Shown here: in pieces, positions 9,904 to 17,840 of the stretch
Layout: every line of letters starts with the position of its first letter
How positions within the stretch are numbered: the stretch's first letter is position 1
Assembly: GCF_009755725.1 (NCBI RefSeq)
Contig: NZ_CP046619.1
Location: forward strand, 3,158,609 to 3,222,608
Reading direction: 5' to 3'
Length of the DNA: 64,000 nucleotides
From: Diaminobutyricimonas sp. LJ205
Lineage (GTDB): Bacteria; Actinomycetota; Actinomycetes; Actinomycetales; Microbacteriaceae
Position numbers and translations under genes: made by a program
Notes under the pieces: generated by a model
The model's input: only the letters and a program-made list of their open reading frames with translations
Database searches by the model: none
What the model was told of the DNA's origin: nothing

Positions 9904-10302
9904 ATGTCAGCTCGTGTCGTGCACTTTGAGATCCAGGCCGACGACCTCGACCGCGCCAAGGCGTTCTATGAAGCCGCGCTGGGTTGGCGGTTCGACGACT
10001 ACAGCCAGGTCCTCGGCTCGCCCTACTACGGCGTGCTCACGGGCAGCGATGACGAGCCCGGTATCAACGGCGGCTTGCTGCCGCGGCCGGCTCCTGCCCC
10101 GGCCGCGGAGCAAGGCACGAACGGTTACGTCTGCACCGTTCAAGTGACCGACTACGACGAGATCGAGCGCAAGGTCCTCGACGCCGGCGGAAAAGTCGCG
10201 CTGCCGAAGTTCGCGATGCCCGGCGTGGCCTGGCAGGGCTACTACCTGGACACCGAGGGCAACACCTTCGGCATCCACCAGCCCGATACGAACGCTGCCT
10301 GA
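9904..10302 (+). CDS. VOC-superfamily (glyoxalase-like) protein
   Basis: 132 residues. Start ATG 9904 is supported by GGAGG at about 9892-9896; the open frame extends upstream but without coding character. It has the beta-alpha-beta-beta-beta pattern of a vicinal oxygen chelate module: FEIQADDLDRAKAFYEAALGW at the start and GYYLDTEGNTFGIHQPD at the end. The Glu and His near the C-terminus could be metal ligands. Substrate unknown; such single-domain VOC proteins include lyases, dioxygenases and resistance proteins. Confidence 0.85.
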   Translation: MSARVVHFEIQADDLDRAKAFYEAALGWRFDDYSQVLGSPYYGVLTGSDDEPGINGGLLPRPAPAPAAEQGTNGYVCTVQVTDYDEIERKVLDAGGKVALPKFAMPGVAWQGYYLDTEGNTFGIHQPDTNAA

Positions 10303-10307
10303 CCCTC

Positions 10308-10360
10308 CGCTGGTCGAGCTTGCCGAGGCCGCGAGATTTCGAGACCTCAAAAGGCTCGAT
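10308..10360. repeat. Intergenic repeat with TCGAGCTTGCCGAG core
   Basis: CGCTGGTCGAGCTTGCCGAG (10308-10327) and the imperfect inverted copy AGGCTCGATCC (about 10351) form a weak hairpin between the convergent VOC genes. The same 14-base core TCGAGCTTGCCGAG recurs at 23609 and, as both arms of a perfect hairpin, at 27039 and 27066. May serve as a terminator for the convergent pair. Confidence 0.5.
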
Positions 10361-10371
10361 CCGCGCCCGCG

Positions 10372-10824
10372 CTACCGCGTTTCCGAGGTGCCGAACCCCT
10401 CGCGTTGGGCACGCTCTTCCGAGCCCTCGAGTTCCTCGAAGATGGTGATCTGCTGGCCTTCCGGAGCCTCGAGCCGTGAGTTCAGCGAGCGCCACGGCGT
10501 TTCGCGCGGCTCACCGACAACGGTGGCGCCGGCAGCGGCGAGCCGGGCGGTGACCGTGCGGCCATCCGATACCTCGAAGGCGAGCCGGATGCCGGGGCCT
10601 TGCCGTGCCCCGGTCTCGAGCCGATCGATCATGTCCTTCTGTGCCGGGTTGGCGATCTCGAGCGTTGCCCGTCCGGCCTCGAGGATCGCCACGCGGGCGT
10701 CGCCCTCGCCCTCGAATGCGAGCTGTTCGTCAAGTCCGAGGGTGTCGCGATAGAACGCGAGCACCTGCTCGAAGTCGTCCGCCTCGATGATCACGCGCAG
10801 TTGCAGAACGCCGTTGGTCGTCAT
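10372..10824 (-). CDS. VOC-superfamily protein
   Basis: 150 residues. It begins with the VOC opening (LRVIIEADDFEQVLAFYRDTLGL) and has a second beta-alpha-beta unit (GIRLAFEVSDGRTVTARLAAAGATVV) ending in LEAPEGQQITIFEEL, where the terminal Glu matches a VOC metal ligand position. Convergent with the upstream VOC gene, to which it is not closely similar, so this is not a recent duplication. Function unknown. Confidence 0.85.
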   Translation of the reverse strand: MTTNGVLQLRVIIEADDFEQVLAFYRDTLGLDEQLAFEGEGDARVAILEAGRATLEIANPAQKDMIDRLETGARQGPGIRLAFEVSDGRTVTARLAAAGATVVGEPRETPWRSLNSRLEAPEGQQITIFEELEGSEERAQREGFGTSETR

Positions 10825-10874
10825 AGCGCCACCCTACGATGCACCTCTGACGAGCCCGGGCGTAGTCTCCCCGC

Positions 10875-11456
10875 ATGGGCAGCCGCGACGAAGCCGAACG
10901 CTTCCACGCCGAGACCGTCGACCAATGGCGAGACTGGCTCGAGGCGAACCATGATCGGGTCGGCGGCGTCTGGCTGGTGAGCTGGCGCAGCGGCACCGGC
11001 ACCGGCAAGCCCAGTGTCGATTATGAGGCTTCAGTCATCGAAGCGCTCGTCTTCGGCTGGGTCGACGGTCAGGCGAAGGTGCTCGACGACGAGCGGTCGA
11101 TGCTCTGGTTCACTCCACGGCGGCCGAACAGTCCGTGGGCGGCGACCAACAAGCGCCGGGTTCAGCGCCTCGAAGCGGAAGGCAGGATGCATCCGGCCGG
11201 CCGGCGCGCGATCGAGGCGGCCAAGCAGAACGGAATGTGGACCGTGCTCGACGGTCCCGAGAACTTGATCGAGCCGCCCGAACTGACCGCGGCCCTCGAC
11301 GCGAACTCGGCCGCCCGCGCCAACTGGGACGCCTTCCCGGCCTCGGTTCGCAAGTTCGCCCTGTCGTCGATAGCGCTGGCGAAACAGGCGGAAACCCGCG
11401 CGACGCGGATCGCCACGATCGTCGAGAAGTCTGCTCGCGGCGAGCGCCCGCAGTGA
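10875..11456 (+). CDS. YdeI/OmpD-associated family protein
   Basis: 193 residues. Family features include the N-terminal FHAETVDQWRDWLEANHDRVGGVWLV segment, the ALVFGWVDGQAKVLDDERS core and the FTPRRPNSPWAATNKRRV segment, and an Ala-rich helical C-terminus (SIALAKQAETRATRIATIV) typical of the bacteriocin-protection (YdeI) group. Biochemical role is not established for this family. Divergent from the VOC gene at 10824 with about 50 bp between them. Confidence 0.8.
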   Translation: MGSRDEAERFHAETVDQWRDWLEANHDRVGGVWLVSWRSGTGTGKPSVDYEASVIEALVFGWVDGQAKVLDDERSMLWFTPRRPNSPWAATNKRRVQRLEAEGRMHPAGRRAIEAAKQNGMWTVLDGPENLIEPPELTAALDANSAARANWDAFPASVRKFALSSIALAKQAETRATRIATIVEKSARGERPQ

Positions 11457-11518
11457 CTTGACAGTGCTGCCGGGCAGGCTTACGTTCGCCGCAGAAGCGC
11501 AAGAAAGCGAGGGTGATC

Positions 11519-11767
11519 ATGCCCGAGTTCATGGACGTCCACCGCAACATGGTCGGCATCACGGCAGACGAACTGAAAGCAGCCCACGACGCTGACCTGG
11601 CCATCCAGGACGATGAGAAGGTGAACTTCAAGCAGGCCTGGGCCGACCCGGAAAGCGGCATGGTCTACTGCTTGTCGGAGGCCCCGGATGCTGAAGCCGT
11701 GCGTAAAATTCACGAGCGCACCGGGCACCCTGCTGACGAAGTGCACGCGGTTCCGCTCGTCGTCTGA
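11519..11767 (+). CDS. DUF4242 / nickel-binding-type small protein
   Basis: 82 residues. ATG 11519 (MPEFMDVHRNM) matches the usual family start better than GTG 11513; GAGGG lies just upstream. The compact ferredoxin-like sequence, ending ERTGHPADEVHAVPLVV, resembles the SCO4226-type DUF4242 family, of which one member is reported to bind nickel. Here His residues in VHRNM, AAHDAD and TGHPADEVH could bind metal, but this is inference. Confidence 0.75.
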   Translation: MPEFMDVHRNMVGITADELKAAHDADLAIQDDEKVNFKQAWADPESGMVYCLSEAPDAEAVRKIHERTGHPADEVHAVPLVV

Positions 11768-11773
11768 GCCGCG

Positions 11774-12343
11774 TTACTGCGCCTTCGCGGCCGCTTTCGC
11801 CGCCTTCTTCGCGGCGCGCACCTTGGTGAGCGAGTCGGCGTCGACGATGTCGGCGACCGACCGGTGTGAGCCGTGCTCGCCGTAGGGGGCGCAGGCTTCC
11901 TCCCAGCCCTCGACCTCCAGTCCACGCCGCTTGCCGAGCAGCGCCAGGAAGATCTTCGCCTTCTGGTCACCGAAGCCGGGCAGCGCCTTCAGCCGACGCA
12001 GGATCTCCGCGGCATCCGGTTCACCGCGCTTCCAGATCGCGCCCGCGTCGCCGTCCCACTCGTCCCGCACCGCCGCGCACAGCGCCTGCACCCGTCCGGC
12101 CATCGACCCGGGGAACCGGTGCACCGCGGGCGTCTGCTTGAACAGTTCGACGAACGCGTCCGGCTCCTGGTCGGCGATGGTGGAGGCGTCGATCGCGCCG
12201 AGCCGGTCCCGGATCTTCGCAGGCCCCGCGAACGCGGTCTCCATCGGCACCTGCTGGTCGAGCAGCATGCCGATCAGCAGGGCAAGGTCGTCGTCGGCCA
12301 GCAGTTGATCGGCCGCGGCATCTCCGGTGAGGTAGAGGGTCAT
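11774..12343 (-). CDS. HhH-GPD-type base excision repair protein
   Basis: 189 residues. An N-terminal helical domain (LLIGMLLDQQVPMETAFAG) resembles the endonuclease III/AlkA fold, and a helix-hairpin-helix is visible at LKALPGFGDQKAKIFLALLG. A GPD-loop Asp is plausible near DIVDADSL, but there is no cysteine cluster of the Nth type. The C-terminus is an Ala/Lys-rich tail (KVRAAKKAAKAAAKAQ). Likely a DNA glycosylase-like protein; lesion specificity unknown. Confidence 0.75.
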   Translation of the reverse strand: MTLYLTGDAAADQLLADDDLALLIGMLLDQQVPMETAFAGPAKIRDRLGAIDASTIADQEPDAFVELFKQTPAVHRFPGSMAGRVQALCAAVRDEWDGDAGAIWKRGEPDAAEILRRLKALPGFGDQKAKIFLALLGKRRGLEVEGWEEACAPYGEHGSHRSVADIVDADSLTKVRAAKKAAKAAAKAQ

Positions 12344-12393
12344 GCGTCCATCCTTCCACCGGTGGTCGACGCCGTGCCCTCTAGTCTGGGAGT

Positions 12394-13476
12394 GTGAGGA
12401 GCATTCGCAAAGGGGTGACTGCCGCCGCCGTAACGGCGGGACTGGGGTGGTTCGTCAGTGGCGCGCTGTCTGCCGCCCTTACGAACTTTGTGCCGATCCT
12501 TCCTTCATCCGTGATTCAGCTCGTCTTCCCGCCAACCGTCCCGAGAGCTTCCTGGTACCTGGATGCACCCTGGCACGTGCTGCTCCCGTTGCTGTCGACC
12601 GTGACCTTCGTCGGCTTGCTGGTGCTGTTGATCGACCGTGTCCTCGCCCGCCCCGTGGGCGATTCGGGGATCGCCTTCTTCGCGCTCTGGCTCTGCTCGG
12701 TGCTCGCCACGTTCATCACATCGCTGCTCTGGGCGCTGGGCGTACTGATCGTTAGCTGGCCACCGATTCGCATCGCATTCCTGCTGGAAGATTTCGGAGC
12801 GACCCTGCTGGCTGGCAGCTATTGGGGAATCATCTGGGGATGGCTGCCGGCGCTCATGGCGGTGCGTGCACTGCACGACCCTCAGAGAACGGTGCGGCCG
12901 ATCGCCTTGCCGCTCATGGCGACCGCTGCCATCGCCGTCATGTTCGTCGGCTCAGCTCCAGCGACGCTGGACACGCAGATCGCACAGCCTGCCCCGGCGC
13001 CGACCGAGGAGCCGGTCGTGTACGGCTCGCCACCGACTGCGGACATATCCGAGAGTGTCGGTGCGGACTGGTGCCGCGACGACCAACTGAGGATCAAGCC
13101 CGGCACGCCGGACTCAGCAACCGGCCACCGCGTGCTCGTCGTGACCGTCCTGAACACGAGCGGAGCCCCCTGCGTGATCGACTTCTACCCTGACATCGCA
13201 TTTGATGACGCCACCGGCTGGGCGATGGATGTCTTCCCGGTGCGCGGTGGGTCATTCCTGACCGAGGATGCCGGCCGGTCTGCCTTCACGCTGCAACCAG
13301 GTGGTGCGGCAACATCGGCCATCGGGTGGAACGCGATGGCAACCTCCCAAAGCAGCCCCGCCGGAACGCTGCTGGTCGCACCGTACGCTGGGGCGACCCG
13401 GCAGTCCTTCCCGGTCGAACTCGACATCATCACCGGTAGCAGCGTGTCGGTCACAGCGTGGCAACCTCTCGGGTGA
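12394..13476 (+). CDS. Membrane protein with C-terminal DUF4232-like domain
   Basis: 360 residues from GTG 12394. About five hydrophobic segments occupy residues 8-190; the remainder, after a Pro-rich linker (APAPTEEPVVYG), is an exported beta-rich domain with CRDDQLRI, TVLNTSGAPCVIDFYPDI and LQPGGAATSAIGWNA, a pattern matching DUF4232. Two Cys (in CRDD and APCVI) could form a disulfide outside the cell. Function unknown. Confidence 0.7.
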   Translation: MRSIRKGVTAAAVTAGLGWFVSGALSAALTNFVPILPSSVIQLVFPPTVPRASWYLDAPWHVLLPLLSTVTFVGLLVLLIDRVLARPVGDSGIAFFALWLCSVLATFITSLLWALGVLIVSWPPIRIAFLLEDFGATLLAGSYWGIIWGWLPALMAVRALHDPQRTVRPIALPLMATAAIAVMFVGSAPATLDTQIAQPAPAPTEEPVVYGSPPTADISESVGADWCRDDQLRIKPGTPDSATGHRVLVVTVLNTSGAPCVIDFYPDIAFDDATGWAMDVFPVRGGSFLTEDAGRSAFTLQPGGAATSAIGWNAMATSQSSPAGTLLVAPYAGATRQSFPVELDIITGSSVSVTAWQPLG

Positions 13477-13507
13477 CGAAAGCGCTGCCGCCGTTCACAA
13501 TGAGCGT

Positions 13508-14278
13508 GTGACGAATCCTGCGTCGGAACCCGAGCTACCCGCGCCCATCATCCTTGTGCACGGGCTGCGCACGTCGGCGACGGTGTGGCGGCAGCAGCTG
13601 GAGCACCTGGCCGAGCGCGGCATCCCGGCGGTCGCCATCGACCTGCCAGGACATGGTCGGCGCATCGGCGAGCGCTTCGACCTGGACGGCGCGCTGGCGG
13701 CGATCGATGAGGCGGTGACGGATGCCTCGGCCTCAGGACGCCGGCCCTACCTCGTCGGCGAGTCCCTGGGCGGCTATCTCGCGATCGAGTGGGCCGGAGG
13801 CCACAGCAACCGCATCAGCGGGCTGCTCGCCGCCAGCTGCGGCACCGTGCCGAACCGGCTGGTGCTGGACGGCTGGCGGGTCCTCGCCCGCGGGATCCAC
13901 ACATTCCCCGACCGCGGGCTCGGCCTGCACACCTTCGTAGTGAAGACCTTCGTGCCCGCACCGGGCGCCGCCGACATCAACGCCGGCGGGGTCGCGCTCG
14001 AGGTGATGGACGATGTACTCCGCGAACTGCGGCCGCTGCATCCGGTGACCAGCCTTTCCCGCGTCGAGGTGCCGGTGCTGTTCGTCAACGGTCGGCTCGA
14101 CCATTTCCGGCTGCACGAGAAGCGGCTGCTCGCCGCGGCGCGGGACGCCCGCCTGGTGACCATCCCGGGCGCGAATCACATGGTCAACGTCGTGCGGCCG
14201 GCGCAGTTCACGGCAGCGCTGGTCGAGGAATACGAACGCGTGCAAAAGGCTCTTTCGGGCGGCGAGCTCGCGTCGTAA
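13508..14278 (+). CDS. Alpha/beta hydrolase
   Basis: About 256 residues from GTG 13508 (MTNPASEPELP); the frame is open further upstream but overlaps the preceding gene, so the later start is chosen. Features: ILVHGLRTS oxyanion region, nucleophile elbow GESLGG, acid in NGRLDHF and catalytic His in GANHMVN. The order and spacing fit an alpha/beta hydrolase. It lies 10 bp before an ABC transporter pair and is probably cotranscribed with it. Substrate unknown. Confidence 0.88.
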   Translation: MTNPASEPELPAPIILVHGLRTSATVWRQQLEHLAERGIPAVAIDLPGHGRRIGERFDLDGALAAIDEAVTDASASGRRPYLVGESLGGYLAIEWAGGHSNRISGLLAASCGTVPNRLVLDGWRVLARGIHTFPDRGLGLHTFVVKTFVPAPGAADINAGGVALEVMDDVLRELRPLHPVTSLSRVEVPVLFVNGRLDHFRLHEKRLLAAARDARLVTIPGANHMVNVVRPAQFTAALVEEYERVQKALSGGELAS

Positions 14279-14288
14279 GGTCGGGAGG

Positions 14289-15260
14289 GTGACGTTCGCC
14301 ATTGAGGCGGAAGGCCTCGTCAAGCACTACAAGGCAGTCACCGCCCTCGACGGTGTCGACTTCACTGTGCCCACCGGCACCGTGCTCGGCTTGCTGGGAC
14401 CGAACGGCGCTGGCAAGACCACCGTTGTGCGCATCCTGACCACCCTGCTGCAGCCGGATGCCGGATCCGCCCGCGTCGCCGGCGTCGACGTTCTGAAGCA
14501 TCCGGCCGACGTACGCAAGCAGATCGGCCTGTCCGGACAGTTCTCCGCGGTTGATGAGTACCTCACCGGCTTCGAGAATCTCGCGATGATCGGCGGCCTC
14601 TACCATCTGGGGCGCAGTCGCAGTCGGCAGCGGGCGCGGGAGCTGCTCGAGCAGTTCGACCTCGTCGACGCCGCGGATCGTCCGGCGAAGACCTACTCGG
14701 GCGGCCTGCAGCGCCGGCTCGACCTCGCGGGGGCGCTGATCGCGAATCCGCCCGTACTGTTCCTCGATGAGCCGACCACAGGACTCGACCCGAAGAGCCG
14801 CACCGACATGTGGGGGATCATCCAGAACCTGGTGGCTCAGGGCACCACGCTGCTCCTCACCACCCAGTACCTCGAAGAGGCTGACCTGCTCGCGGATGAC
14901 ATCATCGTGCTCAACCACGGGAAGATCATCGCGCAGGGCACCGCCGATGAACTGAAGGCGCAGGTCGGCGGTGAGCGCCTCGAGGTGACCGTGACCGACC
15001 CGTTGCGGATCGAGGAAGCCGTCGAACTGCTGGCACCGCTCGGCGTCGGCGAACCACGACTCGACCAGCAGCGGCGGTCGATCCTGGTGCCGATCTCGGG
15101 CGGTGCCGACGTGCTCACCGCAGCTCTGCGCGAGCTGGACGGTGCCGCCGTCCATGTCGACGACGTCGGGGTCCGCCGACCGACGTTGGACGATGTGTTC
15201 CTGACCCTGACCGGTCACGCCGCCGAGGAGGAACCCGTTCCGCAGGAGGTGAAGAAGTGA
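14289..15260 (+). CDS. ABC exporter ATP-binding protein (DrrA-like)
   Basis: 323 residues from GTG. Walker A GPNGAGKTT, Q-loop region IGLSGQFSAVDEYLTGFENL, signature YSGGLQRRLDLA and Walker B LFLDEPTTGLDP are intact. The C-terminal extension (about 90 residues ending RRPTLDDVFLTLTGH) is typical of the DrrA group that exports drugs or lipids with a DrrB permease. The GTG sits directly after GGGAGG, an unusually short spacing. The stop overlaps the permease start. Confidence 0.92.
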   Translation: MTFAIEAEGLVKHYKAVTALDGVDFTVPTGTVLGLLGPNGAGKTTVVRILTTLLQPDAGSARVAGVDVLKHPADVRKQIGLSGQFSAVDEYLTGFENLAMIGGLYHLGRSRSRQRARELLEQFDLVDAADRPAKTYSGGLQRRLDLAGALIANPPVLFLDEPTTGLDPKSRTDMWGIIQNLVAQGTTLLLTTQYLEEADLLADDIIVLNHGKIIAQGTADELKAQVGGERLEVTVTDPLRIEEAVELLAPLGVGEPRLDQQRRSILVPISGGADVLTAALRELDGAAVHVDDVGVRRPTLDDVFLTLTGHAAEEEPVPQEVKK

Positions 15261-16069
15261 GCGTCGCCACCGTGATCACCGACAGCGCCATCATCGCCAA
15301 GCGCAACCTGATCAAGATCAAGCGGATCCCCGACCTGTTAGTGTTCACCACGCTGCAGCCGATCATGTTCGTGGTGCTGTTCGCCTACGTCTTCGGCGGG
15401 GCAATCGACCCGGCAGGCGGTGGTGAGGCGTACCGGGAATTCCTCATCGCCGGCATTTTTGCGCAGACCGTGATCTTCGGCGCCACGATCACGGGCTACG
15501 GGCTGGCGGAGGACGTGCGCAAAGGCATCATCGACCGGTTCCGGTCATTGCCGATGGCACCATCCGCGGTGCTGATCGGTCGCACGTTCTCGGACGTCGT
15601 GAACAACGTGCTGGTGTTGGTCGTGATGGCGCTCACCGGGCTGGTCGTCGGTTGGCGCATCAACACGTCTTTCGCGGACGCGATGATCGGGTTCCTGCTG
15701 CTGCTCGTGTTCGCCTACGCGGTGTCGTGGGTATTCGCCTGGGTGGGACTGCTCGTGCCCAGCCCGGAGGTCGTCAACAACGCCTCGTTCATCATCATCT
15801 TCCCGGTGACCTTCATAGCGAACACGTTCGTGCCGCTGGACACACTTCCCGCGCCGTTACAGACGTTCGCCGAGTGGAACCCGGTCTCCTCGGTTACCCA
15901 GGCGGCCCGCGAACGATTCGGCAATCCGGATCCGAATCCCCTCGCCGAGGAGCCGTCGTCGTGGGCGCTGCAGAACCCCGAGCTGTACACCATGATCTGG
16001 GTGGTGATCCTGCTGGTGGTCTTCATCCCCCTGGCCAGCATGCTGTACCGCCGGGCGGGCAGCCGCTAA
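15257..16069 (+). CDS. ABC-2 type permease (DrrB-like)
   Basis: 270 residues with six predicted helices; the GTG start overlaps the ATPase stop by 4 bp (GTGA). Features of the ABC-2 membrane family include LRDLLVF-like N-terminal PDLLVFTTLQPIMFVVLFAYVFGG and the conserved NTFVPLDTLPAPLQTFAEWNPVS loop. It forms the channel half of the exporter with the preceding ATPase. Export substrate cannot be read from sequence; the linked hydrolase suggests a lipid or ester. Confidence 0.92.
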   Translation: MSVATVITDSAIIAKRNLIKIKRIPDLLVFTTLQPIMFVVLFAYVFGGAIDPAGGGEAYREFLIAGIFAQTVIFGATITGYGLAEDVRKGIIDRFRSLPMAPSAVLIGRTFSDVVNNVLVLVVMALTGLVVGWRINTSFADAMIGFLLLLVFAYAVSWVFAWVGLLVPSPEVVNNASFIIIFPVTFIANTFVPLDTLPAPLQTFAEWNPVSSVTQAARERFGNPDPNPLAEEPSSWALQNPELYTMIWVVILLVVFIPLASMLYRRAGSR

Positions 16070-16088
16070 CGGAGGCTATGCGCCGACG

Positions 16089-16607
16089 CTAGGCGCCGAC
16101 GTCCCAGCCGTGGTGCACCACGTCGTGCAGGTAGTACCGCGCGAAGCTCTGCACCGTGAAGTTGGCACCATCGCTACGGCGTCCCGGCCGGTCCCACTGC
16201 GTGTCGGTGACCGTATCGAGTTTCGCGGCGAAGGATTCCGCGGCATCCAGAATCTCGGCGGCGACGACCGCCGGGTCCTGCTCGTTGTACCGCTCCGCCA
16301 CGGCAGTGTCGTCCTGATTCCAGTTGGGGAATTCGGGGTCGTCGTTCTCCAGCATCAGCGCGACCCGGTATTCACCGAGGCGCAGCACGTCACGCACGTG
16401 CGCACCGTACTCGAGCGGCGACCACGTCTCATCGTTCGGGCGCACGCGGGCGTCCGGGCGCGCGAGCACTCCCGGCCAGCGGGCGGCCTGGTCGCGCAGC
16501 GCGGCGGAGACATCCGTTCGGGCGATCGTGCTGGCGTCATATCCGCAGTCCGGGCAGCGGCGGCTGAGCACCCAGGTCCAGTCCTTGGTGTCGCGGGTTA
16601 TCGGCAT
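16089..16607 (-). CDS. DinB-family metal-dependent protein
   Basis: About 172 residues from ATG 16607 (MPITRDTKDWTWVL); ATG 16652 is an alternative upstream start. An N-terminal CPDCG Cys pair precedes a four-helix DinB fold with candidate metal His residues in YGAHVRDVL and LHDVVHHGW. Superfamily members include thiol-dependent transferases and hydrolases of low-molecular-weight thiols. Convergent with the ABC permease, 20 bp apart. Confidence 0.75.
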   Translation of the reverse strand: MPITRDTKDWTWVLSRRCPDCGYDASTIARTDVSAALRDQAARWPGVLARPDARVRPNDETWSPLEYGAHVRDVLRLGEYRVALMLENDDPEFPNWNQDDTAVAERYNEQDPAVVAAEILDAAESFAAKLDTVTDTQWDRPGRRSDGANFTVQSFARYYLHDVVHHGWDVGA

Positions 16608-16694
16608 GGTCCCATCGTCGCGGACCCCGGCCGCCGGTACCGTAGATTTCATGCCAACCTGCACGTCGCGCGTTTCGGCGGGACGTGACGCCAC

Positions 16695-17105
16695 ATGAGC
16701 GCCGGACGCCCGTCGCCGAACCGGCTGGTCGGCGGCATCGTCGGGGGCGTGTTCCTGCTGCTCGGTCTGGGCGGCTTCCTGGTCACGCTCGAGCTCGGGT
16801 TCTTCGAAGCACCCGGTGCGCAACTGTTCGGCCTGCTCGAGGTGAACCCGGCGCACAACCTGCTGCACGTCGTCATCGGCGGCGTGCTGGCCGGGGCGGC
16901 GGCGATCGGGGTTACGGCGTCGCGCACCGTGAATGCGGTTGTCGGCGCGGTGCTGTTGATCAGCGGACTGGCCGGGTTGTTCCTGGTCGGATCCCCGGCG
17001 AACATCCTCGCCGTCAACGCGACCGGGAACGCGCTGCACTTCGCCGCCGCGGTGCTGCTGCTGGCCGCCGGGCTCGGCACCGAGCAGCCGAAGCGCACGC
17101 ACTAG
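16695..17105 (+). CDS. DUF4383 membrane protein
   Basis: 136 residues with four hydrophobic helices. Conserved family elements VNPAHNLLHVVIGG and NATGNALHFAAAVLLL are visible, placing His residues within the membrane helices. Common in actinobacteria; no function assigned. Divergent from the DinB gene, whose start lies 88 bp away. Confidence 0.8.
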   Translation: MSAGRPSPNRLVGGIVGGVFLLLGLGGFLVTLELGFFEAPGAQLFGLLEVNPAHNLLHVVIGGVLAGAAAIGVTASRTVNAVVGAVLLISGLAGLFLVGSPANILAVNATGNALHFAAAVLLLAAGLGTEQPKRTH

Positions 17106-17146
17106 CCCCCGCTGCCAGCGCGCCAGCACCTGCTGTCAGCGCGTCC

Positions 17147-17204
17147 GTGCCCGCTGGGTACGTGCGTGCCCGCTCGAGCAGGCACAGACGTACCAGTGGG
17201 GCAC
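17147..17204. terminator. Long hairpin in a convergent gap
   Basis: A 24-base arm (17147-17170, starting GTGCCCGCTGGGTACGT) pairs with 17181-17204 (ending ACCAGTGGGGCAC), with a few mismatches and a 10-base loop. It lies between DUF4383 (+) and the YbaK gene (-), so it can stop transcription from both sides. Two near copies of GCTG(C/T)CAGCGCG lie just before it at 17111 and 17132. Confidence 0.6.
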
Positions 17205-17243
17205 GAACACTTGGCCGGCCGCGGCGGGATGCCGCCGGCGGAC

Positions 17244-17747
17244 TCAGTCGGCCGGCGCCTCCACCGGCATGACCTGCCCGCCGGTGATTGCGACCAGCTG
17301 ATCGAAGCTGAGCGGGAACACCGTGCGCGCATGTCCGGCAGCCGCCCAGATCTCGCCGTAGCGGGCGAGGTCAGCATCGACGATGGTGCGCAGGGGAGCC
17401 GGATGCCCCACCGGCGCAACCCCGCCGATCACCTGGCTCGTGGCCGACTGCACGGCATCCGGTTTCGCGCGGTGAATGGTTCCGCCCAGTTGCTCTCCCA
17501 GCCAGCGGGTGTCGACCCGGTGCGCGCCGGAGGTCATCACCAGCAGCGGCTGCCCGTCCAGCTCGAAGACGAGCGAGTTCGCGATCGCACCGACCTCGAT
17601 GCCGAGTAACCGGGCAGCGTCGACGGCGGTCGTGGCGTGCTCGTCGAGCCAGCGCACCCGCGGTTCGACGCCGGCGGCGGTCAGAGCCGCTTCGACCCGG
17701 TCAACGGCGGCGTGCGAGGGGCTTGTGGTGGTGTCATCCGTGCTCAC
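17244..17747 (-). CDS. YbaK/EbsC-family aminoacyl-tRNA deacylase
   Basis: 167 residues. The YbaK fold is recognisable in LGIEVGAIANSLVFELDGQPLLV, TSGAHRVDTRWL and IGGVAPVGHPAPLRTIVDADL. Family members hydrolyse mischarged Cys- or Pro-tRNA in trans and depend on a conserved Lys; here the usual K in the first motif region is not obvious, and NSLVFE occupies that region. The Ala-rich first 25 residues are outside the family core. Confidence 0.8.
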   Translation of the reverse strand: MSTDDTTTSPSHAAVDRVEAALTAAGVEPRVRWLDEHATTAVDAARLLGIEVGAIANSLVFELDGQPLLVMTSGAHRVDTRWLGEQLGGTIHRAKPDAVQSATSQVIGGVAPVGHPAPLRTIVDADLARYGEIWAAAGHARTVFPLSFDQLVAITGGQVMPVEAPAD

Positions 17748-17776
17748 GCGAGCACGCTACCAAACCCGCCCACCCT

Positions 17777-17838
17777 CGTGAGATAGCCGAAAATGCTAGT
17801 CCGCGGGCGGGAACACTAGCATTTTCGGCTAACTCACG
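17777..17838. terminator. Long inverted repeat, CTAGT type (copy 1)
   Basis: The 24-base arm at 17777-17800 (CGTGAGATAGCCGAAAATGC, then TAGT) pairs with 17815-17838 with one mismatch; the loop is 14 bases and GC-rich. It lies downstream of the PIF1-like gene and upstream of the YbaK gene, both minus strand, so it likely terminates the helicase transcript. The architecture matches the element at 48781-48840. Confidence 0.6.
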
Positions 17839-17840
17839 GG

